Assembly: GCF_018446385.1 (NCBI RefSeq)
Contig: NC_055989.1
Span: 133,017,004-133,081,003, forward strand
Direction of reading: 5' to 3'
Length of the DNA: 64,000 nucleotides
Origin: Zingiber officinale
Lineage: Eukaryota > Streptophyta > Magnoliopsida > Zingiberales > Zingiberaceae
The first letter of the stretch is position 1. The number at the start of each line of letters is the position of its first letter. The position numbers were made by a program, and so were the translations under genes. Of this stretch, positions 56,534-64,000 are shown piece after piece. The notes under the pieces are model-generated. The model was not told the origin of the DNA. It ran no database searches and was given only the letters and a program-made list of their open reading frames with translations.

Positions 56534-57967
56534 TGTTGGTGCAAACTGCACCAGAATCAAACCTGAGTTTTGATGTTGTCAAAGGTTCAAGTTAAGTATT
56601 GTTATGATCTAACAAGTTGACTGAGTGTGCAGGATGTTTACTCAACCGAGAAAGTCCTAGCTGGAGGCTAGGTAGAAAAGTCTTAGCAGATCGTGGAACC
56701 TAGGTGCAAGTCCAAGCAGGTCAAGGGGACCCAATGCTTGGCGGTATGATCGAGAAGTCTGGATGACTGAAGATCAAGAGAAAAGTCTTGGGGAGCCGAT
56801 CAAGGCTGAGTGAAAAGTCCAAACTGGATCTGGAGGATCAAAGTTTGGCAGGTAGGTTGAGGTAAGCAAACTGGAGGAGCGACAGTGAGGTCGGGTTCCC
56901 AGAGGGAACAACCTTAGGTCGCTAATCCAACTGAAGAAACCGGGAAGGTTTCCAAGTTGAGATCAAGACAGCTCTACTGTCTATGTTACTCATGCACTAT
57001 ATTACTGTGCTAACACTTGTTTTGCAGGAATATTGTTTAAACTCTGTTTTACAGATTCGGCCTGATCGATCGACCGAACAGGAGGTTTGGTCGACCGAAC
57101 CAGCTTGACTCAGACCAGAGATCAGTTCAAATCAGGCAAAGCAGAGTTCAGTCCGGTTAAAAGCTTGATCGGTCGACCGAACCAGAAGATTGGTCGACCG
57201 AACCATAGTGACTCAGCAAGCCAGTTCATCAGCACCGAATCAACAAGCAAAGGAAAGAAGGGCTGATCGGTCGACTGAACAAGAGGATCGGTCGACCGAT
57301 CCAATCAGCATTAATCAGCATCAAAGGGTGATCTCGGCAGATTTCAGCGAACAAGGAAAAACCTTGTTCGGTCGACCGATATAAGGGTTCGGTCGACCGA
57401 ACCATTGAAGGCCAGTTAATGCAGAATTTACGAGCCAGCGTCAGACTCCAGATGTGGGTGATCGGAGCTGGTTCGGTCGACCGAACAGAGGGATCGGTCG
57501 ACCGAACCTCAGTCCACCTATAAATTCAGACTCGAAGACAGAGGCCAATTAAGAATTTTTCTGATCACAAGTTACTACTCTGCAAGCGACTCATCTTCAG
57601 TGCAAAGCTACATCATTTGGAAGAACCGACATACGCTACATCTTCGATTCATTTGTCGGTATACTTGTTTTTTGTTTTATACTTAATTGCTAATAAGATA
57701 GTAGATTTGTTACTATCTTATTCTATTGTACTTGTACGATCTGCTTCTCTCCGAGGAGTTCGGAGAGAAGGGTTTTAGTGCTTTGCCCATCGGTGCGGTC
57801 AAGGACCATGGGCCTTCGAGTAGGAGTCGAGCTAGGCTCCGAACGAAGTAAACGATTGTGTCTCCTTTCTTATTTTCCGCTGCACAATTCTGACTTAAAA
57901 AGAAAAGAATAGTTTTAAAAAGAAGCGATATTCACCCCCCCCTCTATCGCGCTACTCGATCCTATCA
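56534..57967 (+). repeat. 5' LTR (1434 bp) of the Sirevirus-like element
   Basis: Starts TGTTGGTGCAAACTGCACC and ends CGATCCTATCA. TATA box TATAAAT is at 57519-57525, 21 bp after the last palindrome core. Upstream lies GCAGGTCAAGGGGACCC (about 56715), related to the minisatellite unit at 28700-29215. Confidence 0.9.
57060..57515. repeat. Five pairs of TCGA palindromes (CGGTCGACCG type), 21-bp spacing
   Basis: Cores lie at 57070/57091, 57173/57194, 57271/57292, 57372/57393 and 57477/57498, every pair exactly 21 bp apart. Most sites extend to TTCGGTCGACCGAA or GATCGGTCGACCGAAC. The spacers are purine-rich (AGGAGG, AGAAGA, AAGAGG, ATAAGGG, AGAGGG). Pairs recur at 98-105 bp. The array ends just before the TATA box. 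Confidence 0.93.
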
Positions 57968-57969
57968 AT

Positions 57970-57981
57970 TGGTATCAGAGC
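57970..57981 (+). other. Primer binding site of the Sirevirus-like element
   Basis: TGGTATCAGAGC, complementary to initiator tRNA-Met, two bases after the LTR. Confidence 0.9.
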
Positions 57982-58144
57982 CAGGTTAGCTCTGAAATTT
58001 CTTAACCGATTTTCTAAGCATCTTTAAAATCTTTTCTTTTCTTAAAATTTCTTTAATATTTTTCATTATCTCTATTTTTTCAAGCACTACTAATCCCAAG
58101 ACAAAAGTCTTGGAAATATTTCTTTTTATCTGTGCTTTGCAAGG

Positions 58145-59368
58145 ATGTCGAATTCATATCAAGAAGGCTATAGCACGGTCCGACCTCCACTATTCAAAGG
58201 AGAAAACTTTAGCTACTGGAAGAATAGGATGGAGTGTTTCCTGAAGTCCGACATCGAGCTCTGGTTCACAATCTTGAAAGGTTATACTCCTCCAATGAAG
58301 GACGGAACAACTCTAGAACCGGAAGAATGGACTCCACAAATGGTCAAAAAGGCACAACTAAATTACAAGGCGATCAACACCATTCAGTGTGGACTCACAA
58401 TGGAGGAATTGAATCGAGTTGGTCCCTACGACAACGCCAAAGACTTGTGGGACTCACAAATCAAATTACACGAAGGAACCGACGACTCAAAGGTAAACAA
58501 ACGAGATATTCTTTTAAATAATTTACTTAATATAAAAATGTTTCCTGGAGAGACGGCCTCGCAACTACACGCCCGACTGAAAGACATCCTCAACGGTCTT
58601 CACCTGATCAGGCACGAACTCGAAAATCGCGACACGATAAGGTACGCTCTGAACGCCTTTCCGAGGAATGCTTTGTGGGCATCAATTGCAGATGCATACA
58701 AAGTTTCCAAAGATCTTTCAATTCTTAAGTTAGACGAATTGTTTTGCGAGTTGGAATTACACGAGCAATCTAACATGAGCCATGTCGAGAAAGGAGTTGC
58801 TTTGTATGCAGGTTCAAACAAAGAGTCAAAATCAAAAACGAAGATCGAGTCTGAAAGCGAGTCAGACTTAGATTCAACAAACGAAGAAGAACTAGTCAAC
58901 ATGGTCCGAAGATTGTTGACTAAGAAAAAGTTCAGAAGAAATATCAAAAAGATTCCACCAAACCAGATCCAAAACAAATCAGAAATGATTTGTTATGGAT
59001 GCAACAAAAAGGGGCATTTCAAAAACAAATGCCCAAATTGGAAAGAAGAACGACCCAAATCGACAAGATGGAAGAAGACACTTCAAGCGACTTGGGACGA
59101 AACCTCTTCCGACACGGAACAAACGAAGCACTCGAGTCACCTTGCATTTATGGCAAGGAACGCAGATTCTGAGTCCGAGTTAGACGAAGAATACGAGTTC
59201 GAGATTGACCTCGATTCTGAGAGAAGCCCCGGATCGAAAGATCCGAATATGGTAATGATTTATTCAAAGTCAAATTTACTTAAAGTAGTTAAATGTTTGT
59301 TTAAAAAATTAGCAAATTCGGAAAAACAAAATAACTTGTTACTTAAGGAAATAGACCACCTTAAGTAA
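58145..59368 (+). CDS. Sirevirus-like gag with zinc knuckle
   Basis: A 407-aa ORF starting MSNSYQEGYSTVRPPLFKGE, with FSYWKNRMECFLKS (22-35), the UBN2-type gag core (AKDLWDSQIKLHEGT, FPGETASQLHARLKDI, ENRDTIRYALNAFP) and CCHC finger CYGCNKKGHFKNKC (283-296), then an acidic tail (about 335-375) and a coiled coil. It forms the capsid and packages RNA. It ends with TAA at 59366, but the same frame continues in register with related sequence (59378-59782), so this stop is probably a mutation in a longer gag. The single finger contrasts with two in the gag-only elements. Confidence 0.88.
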   Translation: MSNSYQEGYSTVRPPLFKGENFSYWKNRMECFLKSDIELWFTILKGYTPPMKDGTTLEPEEWTPQMVKKAQLNYKAINTIQCGLTMEELNRVGPYDNAKDLWDSQIKLHEGTDDSKVNKRDILLNNLLNIKMFPGETASQLHARLKDILNGLHLIRHELENRDTIRYALNAFPRNALWASIADAYKVSKDLSILKLDELFCELELHEQSNMSHVEKGVALYAGSNKESKSKTKIESESESDLDSTNEEELVNMVRRLLTKKKFRRNIKKIPPNQIQNKSEMICYGCNKKGHFKNKCPNWKEERPKSTRWKKTLQATWDETSSDTEQTKHSSHLAFMARNADSESELDEEYEFEIDLDSERSPGSKDPNMVMIYSKSNLLKVVKCLFKKLANSEKQNNLLLKEIDHLK

Positions 59369-59377
59369 CAAGTTAGC

Positions 59378-59782
59378 TTGAGTGACTCGACTAACCAAGT
59401 TCAAGTCGGAACTTCGACTCAAGTTGAAAAACTCGAGGAAGAAAATTCCGATTTGAAAGGTCAAGTCGAGCGACTCAAGAAAACTTTTGAAGGGTTCGAA
59501 ATAGGATCCAAGTGTCTAAATATGATACTTGGATCGCAACGAGCCGTGTACAACAAATCGGGGCTTGGCTATAAACCGAACAAAACGAACAAATCTTACA
59601 TGTCTCTAATTAGTCAAAATGTTAGAAGTCAAGTCCAAGCATGGGTTCAAACAAAACACTTAACCAAACCAATCAAACCAAATCACTACTTGGTCCCTAA
59701 GAGTCAAATTCATTACTTAAATAGACCTTATCTAAGCTATGACTCAGGGGGAGCAACTAGAAAAACAATCCAACCAACTTAA
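59378..59782 (+). pseudogene. Gag C-terminal extension after a premature stop
   Basis: Same frame as the gag ORF; a coiled coil (EKLEEENSDLKGQVERLKKT) is followed by GSKCLNMILGSQRAVYNKSG and a basic tail. Its homologue is the -1-frame ORF 42314-42784 of the gag-only element. Sireviruses are known for extended, sometimes coiled-coil, gag regions. Confidence 0.7.
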
Positions 59783-60179
59783 TTAAACCAAACTCAATAC
59801 TTAGGATTAGGATTATTAGAACGGTTAGATGAAAAAGGTTTACCAAACCCTATAACATATCACCGGAATGGATTAGGATGATAGTACGTCAAGTAAACTC
59901 TGTCGAAGGCATGTCTAGGTTGAATATGGAATTCTACCTGGTGCACTAGACTTAGTGGATCTGACCGAAGCTACCCCAGTCAAACATGAGCTAGTTAGAC
60001 CAAAATTTAGTATTAAGTTTTTTGGGCAGGAACAATTTGGAAAGTCTTCAGCAAGTGGTCTAATGATATTCAAGTAGGTCATATGCCTCGCCACTGAACT
60101 GAAACTTATCCTTAGGACGCCTGCTTGATTAACCCAAAGCTAAGTTTGAATCTAACATGGGTTCAATAACCTCTTTCAA

Positions 60180-60890
60180 TAAAATTAATTCTAATTTGAA
60201 CTAAATTAATTTTGATCTAATTCAAACTAATTAAATTATTTTACACTTAATTAAAATTACTTTAAACTTAATTAAAACTATTTTAAACTTATTAATATTA
60301 TTTTAAACTTAATTAAATTATTTTAAACTTATTAAAAATTATTTTAAACTTAATTAAAATTATTTTAAATGTAATTAAATTAATTAAATTATTTAAACTT
60401 TTTTAAACGTAATTTTAAACTTAATTAAAATTATTTTAAAATTAATTAAATGATTTTAAACTTATTTTAAACTTATTAAAAATTATTTTAAACTTAATTA
60501 AATTATTTTAAACTTATTAAAAATTATTTTAAACTTAATTAAATTATTTTAAATTTAATTAAAAATTAAAATGATTTTAAAGGTAATTAAATTATTTTAA
60601 AAACTTAATAAAAATTATTAAATTATTTTAAATTTAATTATTAAATTATTTTAAACTTAATTAAAATTATTTTAAACTTATTAAAAATTATTTTAAACTT
60701 AATTTAAATTATTTTAAATTTATTAAAAATTATTTTAAACTTAATTAAAATTATTAAAAACTTAATAAAAATTATTTTAAACTTAATTAAATTATTTTAA
60801 ATTTAATTAAAATTATTTTAAACTTAATTAAAATTATTTTAAACTTAATTAAAATTAAAACTTTTAAAATTACTTTAAATTTAAAACTTA
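60180..60890 (+). repeat. AT-rich tandem repeat inside the Sirevirus-like element
   Basis: More than 25 copies of a roughly 20-bp word related to TTTTAAACTTAATTAAAATTA lie between the gag extension and the protease. Unit length varies by a few bases. The block breaks any gag-pol continuity. Confidence 0.9.
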
Positions 60891-61014
60891 ATCACTTTAC
60901 TTGATTCGAACAATAAATTATACATATAAATCAACTAGATTTCGAAACTACTTACTTAATTCTTTAACCACACTTTGGTCTCATCCTACATTTTGTATGA
61001 TTCCAAAGTTCTGG

Positions 61015-61475
61015 ATAAATGGATCTTGGATAGCGGGTGTTCCAGACACATGACTGGGGATCAACACAAATTTACCAACATTTAATTCAAAAATTTAGGG
61101 TCAGTTACTTTTGGAAACAATGGCAAGTTAAAGGTAATCGGTACAGATGAAATTCAATTACAGTCAAACATTTTAATTAAAAAGGTTTTACTTGTTGAAC
61201 ATTTTAATTATAATTTACTTAGTATAAGTCAACTTTGTGATTCAGGTTTTAAGGTTCAATTTTTGTCTTCTAAATGCTTAATAAGTTACAATGACTCAAC
61301 TAATGTTTTACTAAAAGGTTTTAGAGACAAAAATATATACTCCATTCATCTACCTAAAATAATATCTAAATGTCTTCTAGCAAATAATGATGAAACTTGG
61401 TTATGACATAGGAGATTAGCTCATACTCACCTTAGAAATTTATTAAAATTAAGCAAAAATGGTTTAGTTAAAGGT
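61015..61475 (+). pseudogene. Copia protease and GAG-pre-integrase region with stops
   Basis: The frame reads KWILDSGCSRHMTGDQHKF (protease active site DSG), VTFGNNGKLKVIGT, NYNLLSISQLCDSGFKVQF and HRRLAHTHLRNLLKL (pre-integrase HH motif). Stops lie at about 61079 and 61404. It joins in frame with the integrase ORF at 61476. Confidence 0.85.
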
Positions 61476-62612
61476 TTGCCAAAATTAGGAAATCCTTTAA
61501 ATAAATTTTGTAATTCCTGTCAACAAGGTAAACAAATTAAATCAACTCATAAACTTACAAATCAAAATAGAACAAATAAAATACTTGAACTAATACATTT
61601 GGATTTATTTGATTCTCATGGAATAAAATCTTTTAATGGAAATCTATATTTTTTAGTAATCATTGATGACTACTCTAGATATACTTGGGTAAAATTTTTA
61701 TCTAACAAAAATGAAACCTTTGAAACATTCAAGAATTTTTGTAAACAAGTAGAAAATGATAGAGATATTAAAATAAAAAGGATAAGAAGTGATAATGGAG
61801 GAGAATTCAGAAATCATAATTTTAATAATTTTTGTTTAGAAAATGGTTATCACCATGAGTTTTCATGCCCTAAAACTCCACAACAAAATGGCTTAGTAGA
61901 ACGTAAGAATAGAACCTTACAAGAAGCTGCCCGAACCATGTTAAATGAATACAATACACCAAAATACTTTTGGGCTGAGGCTGTTAACACAGCTTGTTAT
62001 GTTCAAAATCGGATCATAATTAATAAAGATAAAAATAAAACATCCTATGAAATTTATTTCAACAAAATTCCTAATATAAAATACTTTAAAGTTTTTGGTT
62101 GTAATGTTCATATTTTAAATCTTAAAGATCACTTAGGCAAATTCACTTCAAAAACTAACTTGGGAATTTTTCTAGGGTATTCATCTACAAGTAGGGCATA
62201 TAGGGTTTATAACAAATCTACTTTAAATATTGAGGAAACAACAAATGTAACTTTTAATGAAATTGATACTGATTCTACTACTCAACCTCATTCAAATGGT
62301 AATCAAGTAGATGATGAAGAATTACCTAACCTTAAAGAATCTGAAAATTCAAAATTATTAAAATCTAACCCTCACCATCCGATCAATCAAATCATAAGAA
62401 ACCCTGAATTAAGAGTCCAAACAAGATCTGCTTTTAGAAATCTAAGTCAAATAGTATTGATATCTAAAATTGAACCTAAAAATATAAATGATGCATTAAT
62501 AGAACCAGACTGGGTAATCGCAATGCAAGAAGAATTAAACCAATTTGAACGAAATCAGGTTTGGGACTTAGTACCTCCACCAATAAATAAAACGGTCATT
62601 GATACTAAATGA
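61476..62612 (+). CDS. Copia integrase and start of reverse transcriptase
   Basis: A 378-aa open frame with CNSCQQGKQ (end of the HHCC zinc region), HLDLFDSHGIKSFNGNLYFL and IIDDYSRYTWVKFL (first catalytic Asp), RIRSDNGGEFRNHNF (second Asp), QQNGLVERKNRTLQEAARTM (catalytic Glu) and FLGYSSTSRAYRVYN. The start of the RT domain (EPDWVIAMQEELNQFERNQV) is included. The frame ends at TGA 62610-62612, inside the conserved block that begins the RT, so this is an internal stop in a gag-pol reading frame, not a natural end. Confidence 0.88.
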   Translation: MPKLGNPLNKFCNSCQQGKQIKSTHKLTNQNRTNKILELIHLDLFDSHGIKSFNGNLYFLVIIDDYSRYTWVKFLSNKNETFETFKNFCKQVENDRDIKIKRIRSDNGGEFRNHNFNNFCLENGYHHEFSCPKTPQQNGLVERKNRTLQEAARTMLNEYNTPKYFWAEAVNTACYVQNRIIINKDKNKTSYEIYFNKIPNIKYFKVFGCNVHILNLKDHLGKFTSKTNLGIFLGYSSTSRAYRVYNKSTLNIEETTNVTFNEIDTDSTTQPHSNGNQVDDEELPNLKESENSKLLKSNPHHPINQIIRNPELRVQTRSAFRNLSQIVLISKIEPKNINDALIEPDWVIAMQEELNQFERNQVWDLVPPPINKTVIDTK

Positions 62613-63995
62613 GTGTTTAGAAACAAATTAGATGATCAAGGCAATATTTTAAGAAATAAAGCTCGTTTAGTAGCAAAAGGGTTTAGTCAAGTCGAAGGAC
62701 TAGATTACGACGAGACTTATGCCCCGGTAGCTAGACTTGAATCAATTAGAATGTTGTTAGCCTATGCTGCATTTAAGGGGTTCAAGTTGTACCAAATGGA
62801 TGTTAAATCCGCTTTTCTAAATGGCGTTATTAAGGAGGAAGTCTACGTTAGTCAACCACCCGGTTTTGAAGATCTAGAAAATCCAACCTGTGTCTTTAGA
62901 CTTAAAAAAGCTTTATATGGATTAAAACAAGCACCTAGGGCTTGGTATGAACATTTATCTAGTTTTCTAAAATCCAAGGGTTTTAAAGAAGGCCAAATTG
63001 ATCCTACACTTTTTATTAAAACCTTTAACTCAGACATTTTTATAGCCCAGGTTTATGTAGACGATATTGTATTTGGTTCAACTAATTCAAAATTCTTAAA
63101 AGAATTTGTCACCTTAATGGAAAATGAATTTGAAATGAGTTTAGTTGGTGAATTAAATTATTTTTTAGGTCTCCAAATTAAACAAACTAAAGATGGTAAT
63201 TATGTACATCAAACTAAATATACAAAAGAACTTAAAAAATTTGGTATGGAAAACTGTAAAGGGCTACAAACACCAATGGCAAGTAATCTAACCCTTGATA
63301 ATGATGAAAATGGTATACCTGTTGATTTAAAATATTACAGAAGTATGATAGGAAGTTTACTTTATCTAACTGCAAGCCGACCTGACATTTTATTTGCAGT
63401 TAGTATGTGTGCCCGATATCAAACTTGTGCAAAAGAAACCCATCTTTCATTGGTTAAAAGAATTATCAAATATTTAAAAAGCACTATAAATGTGGGAATT
63501 TGGTACCCAAGAACCTCACATTTTGACTTAGTCGGATACTCGGATTCAGATTATGCTGGGTGTAAGTTAGATAGAAAGAGTACAAGTGGAGGTTGTCAGT
63601 TGTTAGGATCATCTTTGGTTAGTTGGTTTAGTCGTAAGCAACAATGTGTTGCCTTATCTACCACTGAAGCCGAATACATAGCAATGAGTGAATGTGTAGC
63701 TCAATTGTTGTGGATGTCTCATACATTAAAAGATTTTAATCTAGATTATAAAAATGTAAAAACCTACATTGATAATATTAGCTCTATAAATCTTACTAAA
63801 AATCCAGTACATCACTCTAGAACTAAACATATAGAGGTTAATCATCACTTCATTAGAGATCATGTGTCTAAAGGGAATATTGAACTTAATTATATTGAAT
63901 CCAAATCTAATTTGGCAGACATTTTTACTAAACCCTTACCTGAAGCAGAATTTAGTAATCTAAGAAGACAATTAGGGTTATGTTTTGTAGAATAG
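62613..63995 (+). CDS. Copia reverse transcriptase and RNase H
   Basis: The 460 codons following the internal stop stay in the same frame. Blocks: [57 protein letters not shown], the catalytic [66 protein letters not shown] (RNase H first Asp), [18 protein letters not shown] and the C-terminal [20 protein letters not shown]. All catalytic residues that I can check are present. It ends at TAG near 63995, just before the expected 3' noncoding region. Confidence 0.92.
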   Translation: MFRNKLDDQGNILRNKARLVAKGFSQVEGLDYDETYAPVARLESIRMLLAYAAFKGFKLYQMDVKSAFLNGVIKEEVYVSQPPGFEDLENPTCVFRLKKALYGLKQAPRAWYEHLSSFLKSKGFKEGQIDPTLFIKTFNSDIFIAQVYVDDIVFGSTNSKFLKEFVTLMENEFEMSLVGELNYFLGLQIKQTKDGNYVHQTKYTKELKKFGMENCKGLQTPMASNLTLDNDENGIPVDLKYYRSMIGSLLYLTASRPDILFAVSMCARYQTCAKETHLSLVKRIIKYLKSTINVGIWYPRTSHFDLVGYSDSDYAGCKLDRKSTSGGCQLLGSSLVSWFSRKQQCVALSTTEAEYIAMSECVAQLLWMSHTLKDFNLDYKNVKTYIDNISSINLTKNPVHHSRTKHIEVNHHFIRDHVSKGNIELNYIESKSNLADIFTKPLPEAEFSNLRRQLGLCFVE

Positions 63996-64000
63996 GTTCT

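Larger units (their letters stand above)
56534..64000 (+). mobile_element. Sirevirus-like Copia element, nearly complete, running off the window
   Basis: 5' LTR 56534-57967, primer binding site 57970-57981, gag 58145-59368 with extension to 59782, an AT-rich repeat block (60180-60890), then protease, integrase, reverse transcriptase and RNase H up to 63995. The 3' LTR lies beyond the window; the target duplication should be aaagg (56529-56533). pol contains in-frame stops at 61079, about 61404 and 62610, so the copy is probably defective. It interrupts a Mutator transposase gene. Confidence 0.9.

Noticed and set aside
57970..57981. TGGTATCAGAGC as part of a tRNA gene
   Set aside because: It is the primer binding site next to an LTR; no tRNA body or A/B boxes are present.

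Overview
This is plant nuclear DNA, most likely from a monocot. Genes have many short GT-AG introns (a 15-exon RWA gene). One gene (GPAT) has a very GC-rich second exon in AT-rich surroundings. The rest is dominated by LTR retrotransposons, DNA transposons and decayed pararetrovirus sequence. The retroelement repertoire (Sirevirus-like Copia elements with TCGA-centred palindromes, TGGTATCAGAGC primer sites, Tat-type Gypsy with an antisense ORF) fits Zingiberales, but that placement is inference from recollection, not proof.

Layout. 1-349: last exon of a CTD-small-phosphatase-like gene. 2063-3806: solo LTR. About 4000-6592: broken endogenous caulimovirid fragment. 7531-12881: complete RWA/CAS1-domain wall O-acetylation gene (15 exons, 544 aa). 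14361-14914: two foldback elements, one a Pack-MULE-like element with a GC-rich core. 17175-18856: two-exon glycerol-3-phosphate acyltransferase (537 aa). 21431-23872: broken hAT transposase (minus). 24600-27364: 3' part of a minus-strand Sirevirus-like element, split by a gag-only LTR element (27365-29449, TSD ttata). 30156-34735: intact minus-strand Copia element with one 1320-aa ORF, 277-bp LTRs and TSD aaaac. 36330-36757: unrecognised coding-like pseudogene. 37070-53392: a foldback DNA element that received a Tat-type Gypsy element (37125-52397), which in turn received a second gag-only Copia element (40029-44875, TSD ctatt). 54946-56533: Mutator transposase pseudogene cut by a Sirevirus-like Copia element that starts at 56534 and runs off the window end.

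Only three host genes can be supported (phosphatase tail, RWA, GPAT). RWA and GPAT both concern the cell wall or apoplastic lipid polymers, but nothing links them beyond proximity. The rest is a transposon graveyard with several young insertions.

The most interesting signal is in the Sirevirus-like elements. Three elements each carry arrays of paired palindromes around the core TCGA, placed in U3 just before the promoter (and again upstream of the 3' LTR where that is visible). Each element has its own palindrome and its own fixed centre-to-centre spacing: 12 bp for CCAATCGATC-type arms, 20 bp for CAGTCGACTG, 21 bp for CGGTCGACCG. The gag-only element at 27365 carries a fourth array (GGTCA-N3-TGACC) in a higher-order tandem repeat.
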